Assembly (NCBI GenBank): GCA_949286115.1
Contig: CASEBK010000043.1
Span: 1-44,716 of the forward strand
Direction: 5' to 3'
Source: an uncultured Veillonellaceae bacterium
Lineage (GTDB): Bacteria > Bacillota > Negativicutes > Veillonellales > Dialisteraceae
DNA: 44,716 bases
Positions 15,725 to 24,090 of this stretch are shown here, piece after piece. The notes under the pieces are model-generated. The model was not told the DNA's origin. It was given only the letters and a program-made list of their open reading frames with translations, and searched no databases. Each line of letters starts with the position of its first letter. Positions within the stretch are counted from its first letter, which is position 1. The position numbers and the translations under genes are program-made.

Positions 15725-16630
15725 ATGTTTCAAAAACTGTTCCGCTGGCTCGCGGCGTGCGTGCTGGCGCTCTCCATGGCGCTCGGCGCGGCGGGCTGCG
15801 GCGCGGGCAAAGACGAAGCCCCGGCCTCGCCCGCCGGGTCGGAGCTCGCCATCCGCGTGCTCGACATCGGCCAGGGAGACGCCATTCTTCTTTCCAAAGA
15901 CGGGAAATGGGCGCTCATCGATTCGGGCGACGTGGATCACCGGCCGCAGATGAAGAAGTACCTGAAAGACTACGGCGTGAGCGAGCTCTCCGCGGTGATC
16001 ATCACCCATCCTCACGCGGACCATGTAGGGGGCATGCTCGCGGTGTTCCAGACGGCGAAAGTGGACGCGGTCTACGACAGCGGCGTCCCCACATCGACGA
16101 ATACCTACCGCACGTACCTGAAGCAGATCAAGGCGAAGGAGATCCCCTTCCACGTGGTGAAGGCGGGCGACGTGATCCCCCTCTTTGACGGCGTAGAATT
16201 TCAGGTGGCCGCGCCGGTGAAGACCATCACCGAAGGGAAACAGAAGAAGCCCGACCTCAACAACAACTCCATCGTGGGCCGCCTCGTGTACGGCCGCTCG
16301 GCTATGCTCTTCACCGGCGACGCGGAGAAAGCAGAAGAGGAGACCATCCTCGACTCCGGGGCCGACCTTCGGAGCAGTGTGCTCAAGGTGGGCCACCACG
16401 GCAGCAAGACCAGCTCGTCTGCGCCTTTCGTGAAGGCCGTGGGAGCGGATGTGGCGGTGCTCTCCGCCGGAGCGGGCAACAGCTACGGCCTGCCGCACAA
16501 AGCGGCGCTTGACCGCCTCACAAAGAACGGCGTCTCGCACATCTTCCGCACCGATCAGGACGGGACGGTGACATTCACCACCGACGGCAGCGGCGCATTC
16601 ACCGTGTATACGGACAAGGAGAAGAAATGA
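15725..16630 (+). CDS. ComEC/Rec2-like metallo-beta-lactamase-fold lipoprotein
   Basis: A 301-residue protein with a lipoprotein signal: hydrophobic residues 8-22, then LGAAGC with Cys24 as the likely lipidated residue. The rest is a metallo-beta-lactamase domain of the type at the C terminus of the DNA-uptake channel ComEC: VLDIGQGDAILL, the metal-binding HPHADH near residue 97, TGDAE, and GHHGSKTSSS. Family members are predicted phosphoesterases or nucleases. Here the domain is separate from any channel and should be anchored outside the membrane. An AGAAAGGAG site precedes the ATG. Its stop overlaps the next gene by ATGA. Confidence 0.9.
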   Translation: MFQKLFRWLAACVLALSMALGAAGCGAGKDEAPASPAGSELAIRVLDIGQGDAILLSKDGKWALIDSGDVDHRPQMKKYLKDYGVSELSAVIITHPHADHVGGMLAVFQTAKVDAVYDSGVPTSTNTYRTYLKQIKAKEIPFHVVKAGDVIPLFDGVEFQVAAPVKTITEGKQKKPDLNNNSIVGRLVYGRSAMLFTGDAEKAEEETILDSGADLRSSVLKVGHHGSKTSSSAPFVKAVGADVAVLSAGAGNSYGLPHKAALDRLTKNGVSHIFRTDQDGTVTFTTDGSGAFTVYTDKEKK

Positions 16631-16833
16631 CCATCGAAACGTTTCTGGACCGCATCGAAGGGGACAAGGCGGTCCTACTCGATGAAGACGAGCGGGAGGC
16701 CGTCATCCCAGCGGCGTGGATCCCCGGCGCTCACGAGGGACAGGCGGTGACGCTTGCCATCACAGACGATCCAGACAGAGAAGCGGCGGCCCGAGCGGAA
16801 GCGGAAGCGCTCCTGCGGGACCTTGCGAAATAA
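16627..16833 (+). CDS. DUF3006 domain protein
   Basis: A 68-residue acidic protein starting MTIETFLDRIEGDKAVLLDE. The pattern of a short beta-rich domain with DRIEG-x-AVLL fits DUF3006, whose function is unknown. The ATG overlaps the stop of the upstream metallo-beta-lactamase-fold lipoprotein gene (ATGA), so the two are translationally coupled and probably act together. There is no signal peptide, whereas the partner is secreted, which is puzzling unless it acts on the precursor or in regulation. A bidirectional terminator follows. Confidence 0.8.
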   Translation: MTIETFLDRIEGDKAVLLDEDEREAVIPAAWIPGAHEGQAVTLAITDDPDREAAARAEAEALLRDLAK

Positions 16834-16864
16834 AGAACAAAATCAAAAAGGGCGAAGTGCCCGC

Positions 16865-16906
16865 AAAAAAAGGCCGGCAGCCAACGGGGGCGAGCCGGCC
16901 TTTTTT
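16865..16906. terminator. Bidirectional terminator
   Basis: AAAAAAAGGCCGGC...GCCGGCCTTTTTT (16872-16878/16894-16900). It separates the plus-strand DUF3006 gene from the convergent PatB-type gene. Confidence 0.9.
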
Positions 16907-16915
16907 GTGGATCTT

Positions 16916-18121
16916 TCAGAGGAAATAAGGCGTGGCAGAGGGCTTCTGTGATTTGAACGCTTCGTAGAGGCGGTTCATGCCTTCTTCAAGGGTCGCACGT
17001 GGACAAGCGATGTTGAGGCGGATGTAGCCGCTCCCTTCGGAGCCGAAGACGTTGCCCATGTTCACCCGCAGCCGGGCGTCGTTCCGAAGTTTCATCTCTA
17101 GCGCCGCGTCTGTCAGGCCATAGTAACGGAAGTCCAGCCACAGGAGGTACGTGCCCTCCGGTTCGATGAGCTTGATGCACGGCAGATTGGCCGAGAGGAA
17201 ACTCCGCACGTAGTTGAGATTGCGCAGGAGATACGCTTTGAGCGCATCCAGCCAGGGCTTGCCGCTCGTGTAGGCCGCTCGTCCCGCGATGAGGCCCATG
17301 AGATTGGGGTGGAGCGTGCCCGATGCGAGGAGCTCTTTTTGAAACGCCGCGCGCATGGCCGGATCGGGGATCCATATGTTCGCGTCCTGGAGCCCCGAGA
17401 TGTTGAAAGTCTTCGTGGGGGCCGTGCAGATGACGGCATTCCTCGTGTCCTCTTCGCCGAGCGTGCCGAAGGCCGTGTGGGTGTAGCCGGGGTAGGTGAA
17501 GTCGCAGTGGATCTCATCCACCACGATGCGCACGTGGTGGCGGCGGCAGATGGCGCTGTACTGGGCGAGCTCCTCCCGCGTCCACACGCGGCCCGTGGGA
17601 TTCTGGGGCGAGCAGAGGAAGGTGAGCTTCACATTATTCAGTACGATGCGCCGCTCGATGTCTTCCAAGTCGTTCATACTGTACTTCTGCCCCCGGCGGA
17701 TGAGGGGGCTCTTCACGATGCGGCGGCCGTTGTTTTCGATGGCCGCGGCGAAGCTCTGGTACACCGGCGGCTGGATCATCACCGCGTCGTCAGGCTTCGT
17801 GTATGCCCGGACGGCGGCGTTCAGCGCGGGCACGATGCCCGCCGTCTTCACGAGCCATTCCCGCTTCACGTCCCAGCGGAAATTCTGGCGGAACCAGCGG
17901 CGCACCGCCTCGAAGTAGGAGTCATCCATGTCAGCATAGCCGAAGATGCCGTGAGACACCGCCCGGGCGAGCGCGTCCGTCACGCACGGCGCGGTCCTGA
18001 AATCCATGTCGGCGATCCAGAAAGGCAGCGCGTCCGGCGGGTAGCCTCGGGACTCGTTGAAGTCATATTTCAGAGAGAATGTATGCCTCCGGTCGATCAC
18101 CGTATCAAAATCAAACATCAT
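16916..18121 (-). CDS. MalY/PatB family PLP-dependent cystathionine beta-lyase
   Basis: A 401-residue fold-type I enzyme of the MalY/PatB group, which cleave carbon-sulfur bonds of cystathionine or cysteine to give pyruvate, ammonia and a thiol; some also act as regulators or aminotransferases. It starts with the typical DFDTVIDRRHTFSLKYD and has LPFWIADMDF near residue 34, SPQNPTGRVW near residue 170, DEIHCDF near residue 200, and the Schiff-base lysine Lys237 in APTKTFNISG. Two ATGs in tandem follow GGAGG; the second (18116-18118) has better spacing and may be the true start. The upstream region carries several palindromes overlapping a likely promoter. Confidence 0.92.
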   Translation of the reverse strand: MMFDFDTVIDRRHTFSLKYDFNESRGYPPDALPFWIADMDFRTAPCVTDALARAVSHGIFGYADMDDSYFEAVRRWFRQNFRWDVKREWLVKTAGIVPALNAAVRAYTKPDDAVMIQPPVYQSFAAAIENNGRRIVKSPLIRRGQKYSMNDLEDIERRIVLNNVKLTFLCSPQNPTGRVWTREELAQYSAICRRHHVRIVVDEIHCDFTYPGYTHTAFGTLGEEDTRNAVICTAPTKTFNISGLQDANIWIPDPAMRAAFQKELLASGTLHPNLMGLIAGRAAYTSGKPWLDALKAYLLRNLNYVRSFLSANLPCIKLIEPEGTYLLWLDFRYYGLTDAALEMKLRNDARLRVNMGNVFGSEGSGYIRLNIACPRATLEEGMNRLYEAFKSQKPSATPYFL

Positions 18122-18236
18122 CGGGCCTCCTTCTTTGCTGCGCGCAGAATTGGCTCAAGGCTCCCGCAGAGCCTTTCGAAGCGCCGCGGCGAGAAACGCT
18201 CCCCTGCGGGCCTTCCTGTCAGATCAAATCGATTCA

Positions 18237-18271
18237 TGTACAGTGTACAGCGAATGTCCTTGCCATTTCAA
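18237..18271 (-). promoter_or_regulatory. Probable promoter and operator of the PatB-type gene
   Basis: On the minus strand TTGAAA (18266-18271) and TACACT (18242-18247) are 18 bases apart. A 13-base palindrome TGTACACTGTACA (18237-18249) covers the -10 box, and a second inverted repeat GCCATTGAAATGGC (18262-18275) covers the -35 box, as expected for a repressed promoter. A third, TTTACACATGTAAA, lies at 18278-18291. The promoter call is moderate; the regulator is unknown. Confidence 0.5.
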
Positions 18272-18377
18272 TGGCTTTTTACACATGTAAAGACAATTTG
18301 ATTATAGAAAAATTTCATTATGGATTACGGGAAACAAAAGAGAACGGACCGCCGCCGCGGCGTTTGGCACGGGCTCG

Positions 18378-18386
18378 TGATATAAT
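18378..18386 (+). promoter_or_regulatory. Extended -10 promoter of the M20 peptidase gene
   Basis: TGATATAAT (18378-18386), 30 bases before the start codon; no clear -35 box. Confidence 0.65.
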
Positions 18387-18416
18387 GAGAGCATTCAGAT
18401 ATAAGGAGGAATCGTT

Positions 18417-19754
18417 ATGAACGAAACGTATATCCGTCATCTGCAGGACATCGTACGCATCCCCTCGGTGTCCACGGAAAACGACGCGTCCACTGACTGG
18501 ACGACTTTTGAAAAGATCCATGATTTCCTGCGCGAAGCGTATCCGCTCATCCATGAGCGAATGGAGCGCACCGACATCGGCCACGCGAGCCTGCTCTACC
18601 ACTGGAAGGCGAAGGACGCAAAGCGCCTGCCGGTGCTCCTCATGGCGCATCAGGACGTGGTGCCCGCAGGGCCTCTCGACCAGTGGACCCACGATCCCTT
18701 CGGCGCAGACATCGCAGAGGGCTGCCTCTGGGGCCGCGGCTCGAACGACTGCAAGTCGCTCCTTATCGCCGAATGCGAAGCGGTGGAAGATCTCCTCGCA
18801 GAGGGCTTCGAACCGGATTTCGACATCTATCTCTCTTTCGGGCACAATGAAGAGGTGCAGGCTTCGGAAGAAGTGGAAGGCTCCGTGCTGGCCGCGAAAC
18901 ATCTGGAAGCGGCGGGCGTGAAGCTCGGCTGCATCTTCGACGAAGGGGGCTACGTGAAGCGCGGCGCCGACTTCGGCGAAACGGTGGACACGGCCATGGT
19001 GAGCCTCGGCGAAAAGGCGCCGAACGACATCATCCTCTACAAGGACGGCCCCGGCGGCCACGCGAGCAAGCCTGGCCGCGGCACGGTGCTGGGCGACGTG
19101 GCCCGGGCCATGGCGGCAGTAGAGGCCCATCCCATGCCGTATCGCCTGACGCCTCTCGCCAAAGCCCAGCTTCAGGCGATGGCTCCCCTGCAGAGCGGGG
19201 CGCGGCGCGCGGTCTACGCCGATCCCGAAGGGCACTGGGACGAGCTTTGCGCTCTCGCCCGGGAAGACCGTGATCTGGACGCCATCCTTCACACCACCTT
19301 TGCCGTGACGAAAGCCTCCGGCAGCCCCCAGACGAACGTGCTCCCTTCTCACGCGGAATGCACCATGAGCGTGCGCATCCTGCAGGGGGACACCGTGGAG
19401 TCGGTGATCGCCTATCTGGAGAGCATCATTCCTGAGGGAGTGAAAGTGAAGGCCACCTTCGGCGAAGATCCCCATCGGGAGAGCTCCGCTGAGAGCGATG
19501 AATACCATCTCCTGGAAAAGGTCATCCGCGACGTGTACGGCGCGGACACCGCGGTGGTGCCCATGGTCATGACCGGCGCGACCGATTCACGGAACTACTC
19601 CGCTGTGTGCGAGAACATCTTCCGCTTCAGCGGCCGCATCGTCACGAAAGACTGGGGCGAAGCGCACCAGATCGATGAGAAGGTCCCCGTGGACGTGATC
19701 GAGCCGGCAGTGAAATTTTTCAAAACGTTCCTCAAGGCGTACCAGGATCAGTAA
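18417..19754 (+). CDS. M20 family metallopeptidase (carboxypeptidase/dipeptidase type)
   Basis: A 445-residue zinc-dependent peptidase. It has AHQDVVP near residue 78 (first metal ligand and catalytic Asp), GRGSNDCK near residue 107 (bridging Asp), GHNEEVQ near residue 142 (general-base Glu and metal ligand), and a lid domain with the conserved His in GPGGHAS near residue 215. This subtype resembles PM20D1 and Gly-X carboxypeptidases more than the abgT-linked amidohydrolases above, from which it is clearly diverged. There is no signal peptide, so it should act on small peptides or acylated amino acids in the cytoplasm. AAGGAGG precedes the start. It is a single-gene unit with its own terminator. 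Confidence 0.93.
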   Translation: MNETYIRHLQDIVRIPSVSTENDASTDWTTFEKIHDFLREAYPLIHERMERTDIGHASLLYHWKAKDAKRLPVLLMAHQDVVPAGPLDQWTHDPFGADIAEGCLWGRGSNDCKSLLIAECEAVEDLLAEGFEPDFDIYLSFGHNEEVQASEEVEGSVLAAKHLEAAGVKLGCIFDEGGYVKRGADFGETVDTAMVSLGEKAPNDIILYKDGPGGHASKPGRGTVLGDVARAMAAVEAHPMPYRLTPLAKAQLQAMAPLQSGARRAVYADPEGHWDELCALAREDRDLDAILHTTFAVTKASGSPQTNVLPSHAECTMSVRILQGDTVESVIAYLESIIPEGVKVKATFGEDPHRESSAESDEYHLLEKVIRDVYGADTAVVPMVMTGATDSRNYSAVCENIFRFSGRIVTKDWGEAHQIDEKVPVDVIEPAVKFFKTFLKAYQDQ

Positions 19755-19771
19755 TATACAGAGGCAGAAAG

Positions 19772-19794
19772 GCCGCTCTTCGGAGCGGCTTTTT
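19772..19794 (+). terminator. Terminator after the M20 peptidase gene
   Basis: GCCGCTC, UUCG tetraloop, GAGCGGC, then TTTTT. The remaining spacer to dusB (19795-20029) is GC-rich with no open frame I can support. Confidence 0.93.
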
Positions 19795-19989
19795 GCGTGG
19801 GCAAACGGAGGGCAGAGGATGCCTAAGGGGGCGCGGGGCAAAGCCTGGTTGCGAGCCGCGTGAAGCCGCAGGGAGTCAATGCGGCGGAGCCCGTGAAAGA
19901 CGGCTTCGGACCCTGCCGTCACGGAAGGCCCGTGCGGGGACTTGGGGCCCAAAAGAGGCGGAGGGTCTGTGGCGGGCAGGGGGCAAGTT

Positions 19990-19998
19990 TGTTAGAAT
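19990..19998 (+). promoter_or_regulatory. Extended -10 promoter of dusB
   Basis: TGTTAGAAT (19990-19998), 31 bases before the start codon; no clear -35 box. Confidence 0.5.
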
Positions 19999-20029
19999 AG
20001 GAAGAAATCGTCTTATATAAGGAGGAACT

Positions 20030-21031
20030 ATGGAAAGACCGAAGATCGGCGGCGTCTCGCTGGACGGGCAGTGCGCTCTCGCGCCGATGGCGGGGGTGAG
20101 CGACTTGGCGTACCGCGTCATTGCCCGGCGCATGGGGGCGGCGCTCGTCACGACGGAGATGGTGAGCTCCCGCGGGCTCCATCACAGGAACGAGAAGACC
20201 TGGGAGATGATGAAGCTCGATCCGACGGAGCATCCCGTGGCGCTCCAGCTCTTTGGAAACGATCCGGACGTGATGGCCGAGGCGGCGCGCGCGGCGGAGG
20301 AAGCGGGGGCGGATATCGTGGACGTGAACATGGGCTGCCCCATGCTGAAAGTGGTCAAAAATGGCGACGGCTCGGCGCTCATGAAAGACGTGTCCCGGGC
20401 CGAAGCGATCATTCGCGCCATGACGCGGGCCGTATCCATCCCCGTGACGGTGAAGATGCGCATCGGCTGGAGCCGGGCGTCGCTCAACGCGCCGGAGCTG
20501 GCCCGGGCGGTGGAGGAAGCGGGCGCGGCGGCGGTGACGGTGCACGGCCGCACCCGGGAGGAGCTCTACAGCGGCCGCGCCGACTGGAGCGAGATCCGCC
20601 GCGTGGTGGATGCGGTCTCGATCCCCGTGTGGGGCAACGGCGACGTGACGGACGGACCGTCGGCGAAAGCGCTCCTCGAGGAGACGGGTTGTGCCGGCGT
20701 GGCGGTGGGGCGCGCCGCCTGGGGCAATCCGTGGATCTTCCGCGAGATCAATACGTACCTTGCAACAGGCGAAGTCCTGCCGCCGCCTACGCGGGAGGAG
20801 CGTCTCTCCATGGCGGAAGAGCATCTCCGGGGACTCGTGGCGGAGAAGGGCGAATACATCGCCGTCAGAGAGATGCGCGCCCACGCAAGCCATTATTTCC
20901 ACGGCCTGCCCCGCGCGACGGCCCTTCGCCGGGAGATCATGCGCGCCGCGTCAGAAGAAGAGTTCCTCCGTCTGCTGGAAACATATAAAGAGGAGACGGC
21001 CTCGCTGGGAGATATGGCGCGGCGGAGCTGA
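20030..21031 (+). CDS. dusB: tRNA dihydrouridine synthase DusB
   Basis: DusB is a flavoprotein that reduces uridine to dihydrouridine in the tRNA D-loop. The 333-residue product has the FMN-binding TIM barrel opening LAPMAGVSDLAYR, and VDVNMGCPMLKVVKNGDGSAL in two parts with the catalytic Cys103. TVHGRTREELYSGRADW and WGNGDV contain the His and other residues of the flavin and RNA site, and the C-terminal helical RNA-binding domain is present. The start follows GGAGG. In many Firmicutes dusB lies next to greA or lysS; here it stands alone. DusB rather than DusA or DusC is favoured by the length and motif spelling. Confidence 0.94.
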   Translation: MERPKIGGVSLDGQCALAPMAGVSDLAYRVIARRMGAALVTTEMVSSRGLHHRNEKTWEMMKLDPTEHPVALQLFGNDPDVMAEAARAAEEAGADIVDVNMGCPMLKVVKNGDGSALMKDVSRAEAIIRAMTRAVSIPVTVKMRIGWSRASLNAPELARAVEEAGAAAVTVHGRTREELYSGRADWSEIRRVVDAVSIPVWGNGDVTDGPSAKALLEETGCAGVAVGRAAWGNPWIFREINTYLATGEVLPPPTREERLSMAEEHLRGLVAEKGEYIAVREMRAHASHYFHGLPRATALRREIMRAASEEEFLRLLETYKEETASLGDMARRS

Positions 21032-21102
21032 AGCGTTTTTACGTATTTTTCATGGAAGGCCAATGAATGGGTCAAAAAAGGAGTGGATTTTCCACGCTTT
21101 CT

Positions 21103-21131
21103 TTGACAACCGGGGGACCAGCCATTACAAT
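21103..21131 (+). promoter_or_regulatory. Promoter of the purine operon
   Basis: TTGACA (21103-21108), 17-base spacer, TACAAT (21126-21131), the best consensus match in the window. The leader before the first gene is about 110 bases and contains a perfect 8-bp hairpin (21209-21216 with 21223-21230). I see no purine riboswitch core and no PurBox. Confidence 0.9.
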
Positions 21132-21246
21132 AAAGTTGACTAAGTAAATAAGGGAGACAAGGGAGTCCGTGCCGTTTTGCGAAGGGAGCGGCTTTTCTTG
21201 TTTCACAGGGAATGAAGCGCCGTTCATTCCGCAGAAGGGGGACAGG

Positions 21247-22620
21247 ATGTTAGACAAAATTTTTGCGCTCTCTGAACGTAAGACCACGGTCCGCACGGAG
21301 ATCATGGCGGGCATCACCACGTTCATCACCATGGCGTACATTCTTTTCGTAGCGCCGGGCGTTCTTTCCGCGGCGGGCATGGACCCGAACGCGGTCTTTA
21401 TCGCGACCTGCATCGGCGGCGGCCTCGTGACGATCGCCATGGGCGTCTTCGTCAATTATCCGATCTGCCTGGCTCCGGGCGTCGGCCTGCTGGCTTTTTA
21501 TGCGTTTACGGTGTGCATCGGGATGCAGATCCCGTGGCAGACCGCGCTGGGGGCCGTTTTCATTTCCGGCATCGTCTTCTTCCTGCTGACGGTGACGCAC
21601 ATCCGACAGATGATCATCGAGGGCATCCCGAATTCGCTGAAATCGGCGATCACGGTGGGCATCGGGCTCTTCATCTGCATCATCGGCCTCAAGATGAGCG
21701 GTCTCATGGCGGTCAATCTGGCGCTCGCGCCGGACGTGCTCCAGGCTGTGGTGGATGCGGGCGGCCACTATACGACGGGCGCGAACGATACGGTCTTTGC
21801 GCTCGGCAGTATGACCGATGGGAGCCATCTCGTGACGATCTTCGGCCTTTTCTTCACGGCCATCCTCATGAGCCGCGGCGTGCCCGGGGCCATCCTTATC
21901 GGCATCTTTGTGACATCCCTCGTGTCCTATGCGACGGGCGTGTCCCAGCTGCCGGAAGGCTTCTCCCCTTTCACGCTGCCGGACTTTTCCAATAACAATT
22001 TCCTTGCGCTCGACATCCCCGGCGCGTTCCATATGGGCATCGTGACCATCGTCTTCACTTTCACCTTCGTAGAGCTCTTTGACTCCATGGGCACTATGGT
22101 GGCGGCGGCGACGAAGGCGGGGCTCGTCAATCCGAAGACAGGCGATTTTCCGGGCATGGGCAAGGCGCTCTTCTGCGACGCCTGCGGCGTGTCCTTCGGC
22201 GCTCTTCTCGGCTCGTCCACCATCACGGCGTTCGTGGAATCCGTGGCCGGCGTCGGCGCGGGCGGACGGACGGGACTCACCGCGGTGACCTGCGGCGTGT
22301 GCTTCCTCGCCTCGCTTCTTCTGGCGCCCATCGTGGGGCTCATTCCCAGTCAGGCGACGGCGCAGGTGCTCATCCTCGTGGGAGCGCTCATGCTGGAAGG
22401 GGTCAGGGACATTGACTTCTCAGATTTCACAGAAGTCTTCCCGGCGTTCCTCACCATCGTGCTCATGCCGTTCACCTACAGCATCGCCAACGGCATCTGC
22501 GGCGGCTTCGTGGCGTACGCGCTCATGAAGCTCGTCACCGGCCGCGGAAAGGACGTGCATCCCATCGTCTACGTCCTGGCGGTGCTCATCATGATCCGGT
22601 TCATTTTCCTTGGTGAATAA
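21247..22620 (+). CDS. NCS2 family permease (AzgA/PbuG-like purine transporter)
   Basis: A 457-residue membrane protein with about a dozen hydrophobic segments. Features of the AzgA subgroup, which import hypoxanthine, guanine or adenine by proton symport, include TEIMAGITTFITMAYILFV near the N terminus, APGVGLLAFYAFTV near residue 80, FVELFDSMGTMVAAATKAGL near residue 275 and GSSTITAFVESVAGVGAGGR. The ATG at 21247 follows GAAGGGGG; upstream in-frame codons lie in the leader and are rejected. It is the first gene of a purine operon, with purE 18 bases downstream, which supports a purine substrate. Confidence 0.92.
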   Translation: MLDKIFALSERKTTVRTEIMAGITTFITMAYILFVAPGVLSAAGMDPNAVFIATCIGGGLVTIAMGVFVNYPICLAPGVGLLAFYAFTVCIGMQIPWQTALGAVFISGIVFFLLTVTHIRQMIIEGIPNSLKSAITVGIGLFICIIGLKMSGLMAVNLALAPDVLQAVVDAGGHYTTGANDTVFALGSMTDGSHLVTIFGLFFTAILMSRGVPGAILIGIFVTSLVSYATGVSQLPEGFSPFTLPDFSNNNFLALDIPGAFHMGIVTIVFTFTFVELFDSMGTMVAAATKAGLVNPKTGDFPGMGKALFCDACGVSFGALLGSSTITAFVESVAGVGAGGRTGLTAVTCGVCFLASLLLAPIVGLIPSQATAQVLILVGALMLEGVRDIDFSDFTEVFPAFLTIVLMPFTYSIANGICGGFVAYALMKLVTGRGKDVHPIVYVLAVLIMIRFIFLGE

Positions 22621-22638
22621 AAGGAGGAATACAAACAT

Positions 22639-23130
22639 ATGCATGCAGCGATTGTAATGGGCAGTGATTCCGATCTGCCGACGATGAAGAAAGCCTTCGA
22701 TATCCTTGATGAATTCGGCGTCTCCTACGATGTGGCGCTCGCTTCGGCGCACCGCACCCCGAAGAAGCTCGAAGAATTCGTAGCGGCCGAGGAAGCCAAA
22801 GGCGTCACCTGCTACATCGCCGGCGCAGGCATGGCGGCGGCACTGCCCGGCGTGGTGGCGAGTCTCACCATGAAGCCGGTCATCGGGGTGCCGCTCTCCG
22901 GCGCGAAGCTCGACGGCATGGACGCGCTCCTCTCCATCGTGCAGATGCCCTCGGGCATGCCGGTGGCGACGGTCGCCATCGACGGCGCGAAGAACGGGGC
23001 GCTCCTGGCGGTGCAGATCGGCGCGGCGTCCGACGCGGCGCTGGCGGAAAAATATAAAGCGTACCGCGAAGACATGGCGCGCCAGATCTACGAAAAGGAC
23101 GAGAAGCTTCAGAAAGAACTCGGCCGCTGA
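22639..23130 (+). CDS. purE: N5-carboxyaminoimidazole ribonucleotide mutase PurE
   Basis: PurE moves the carboxyl group of N5-CAIR to give CAIR. The 163-residue product is class I, with GSDSDLPTM near residue 8, SAHRTP near residue 36 and [15 protein letters not shown] near residue 60, which form the active site of the octamer. AAGGAGG lies upstream. The class I type normally needs PurK to make N5-CAIR, and purK is not in this window. It is second in the operon and followed by purC. Confidence 0.96.
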   Translation: MHAAIVMGSDSDLPTMKKAFDILDEFGVSYDVALASAHRTPKKLEEFVAAEEAKGVTCYIAGAGMAAALPGVVASLTMKPVIGVPLSGAKLDGMDALLSIVQMPSGMPVATVAIDGAKNGALLAVQIGAASDAALAEKYKAYREDMARQIYEKDEKLQKELGR

Positions 23131-23187
23131 TCCTGTTTTTCATTTTATTATTTCCATAGATTTGCCCGCTGGGCAGAAGGAGTCATC

Positions 23188-24051
23188 ATGAAAGAATACA
23201 AACCGTTCAAATCCGGCAAAGTGCGCGAGCTCTACGATCTCGGCGACAGCCTCGTCATGGTCTGCACGGACCGCATCTCGGCGTTTGACCGCATCCTGGA
23301 AGAACCGATCCCGAAGAAGGGGGAAGTGCTGAACCGCATGTCGGAATTCTGGTTCGATTTCACGAAGGACATCGTGCCGAACCACATGATCTCGATCGAC
23401 ACGAAGGATATGCCTGAATTTTTCCAGACCCCGGAATTTGAAGGGCGCAGCATGAAGACGCAGAAGCTCAACATGATCCCGGTGGAATGCATCGTCCGCG
23501 GCTACATCACGGGCAGCGGCTGGGAAGGCTACCAGAAGGACGGCAAGGTCTGCGGCATCGCGCTCCCCGAAGGGCTCCAGGAATGCCAGAAGCTGCCGGA
23601 ACCGATCTTCACGCCCTCCACGAAAGCGCCGGTGGGCGAGCACGACCAGAACATCTCCATGGAAGAAGGCGTGGAATGGGTGGAAAAATTCTTCCCCGGC
23701 AAAGGCAAAGAATACATGGAAAAGCTCTCTGAGCTGACCCTTGCGCTCTACAACAAGTGCGCCGCCTACGCGCTTGAAAAAGGCATCATCATCGCCGATA
23801 CGAAGTTCGAATTCGGCCTCGACGAGAAGGGCGAGATCGTCCTTGGGGATGAGATGCTCACGCCGGACAATTCCCGCTTCTGGCCGCTTGAAGGCTACAA
23901 GCCCGGCCAGGGCCAGCCGTCCTATGACAAGCAGTTCGTCCGCGACTACCTCACCGCGCATCCCGGCGACAGCCTGCCCCAGGATATCATCGACAAGACC
24001 ATCGCCAAGTACGAAGAAGCGTATGAAATGCTGACGGGCAAGAAATTCTGA
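23188..24051 (+). CDS. purC: SAICAR synthase PurC
   Basis: PurC joins aspartate to CAIR using ATP. The 287-residue product has KVRELYDLGD near residue 9, DRISAFDRIL near residue 25, ECIVRGYITGSGW near residue 93 and IADTKFEFG near residue 196, all family signatures. It is longer than the 235- to 240-residue PurC of Bacillus and E. coli and matches the longer, yeast ADE1-like class. A GAAGGAG site precedes the ATG. It is third in the operon. Confidence 0.95.
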   Translation: MKEYKPFKSGKVRELYDLGDSLVMVCTDRISAFDRILEEPIPKKGEVLNRMSEFWFDFTKDIVPNHMISIDTKDMPEFFQTPEFEGRSMKTQKLNMIPVECIVRGYITGSGWEGYQKDGKVCGIALPEGLQECQKLPEPIFTPSTKAPVGEHDQNISMEEGVEWVEKFFPGKGKEYMEKLSELTLALYNKCAAYALEKGIIIADTKFEFGLDEKGEIVLGDEMLTPDNSRFWPLEGYKPGQGQPSYDKQFVRDYLTAHPGDSLPQDIIDKTIAKYEEAYEMLTGKKF

Positions 24052-24090
24052 GACCTGCCGCTTCCCATAGATTGAAAACAGGAGTCTGCC

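Noticed and set aside
21132..21246. Guanine or adenine riboswitch upstream of the purine permease
   Set aside because: The conserved three-way junction and loop sequences are absent.
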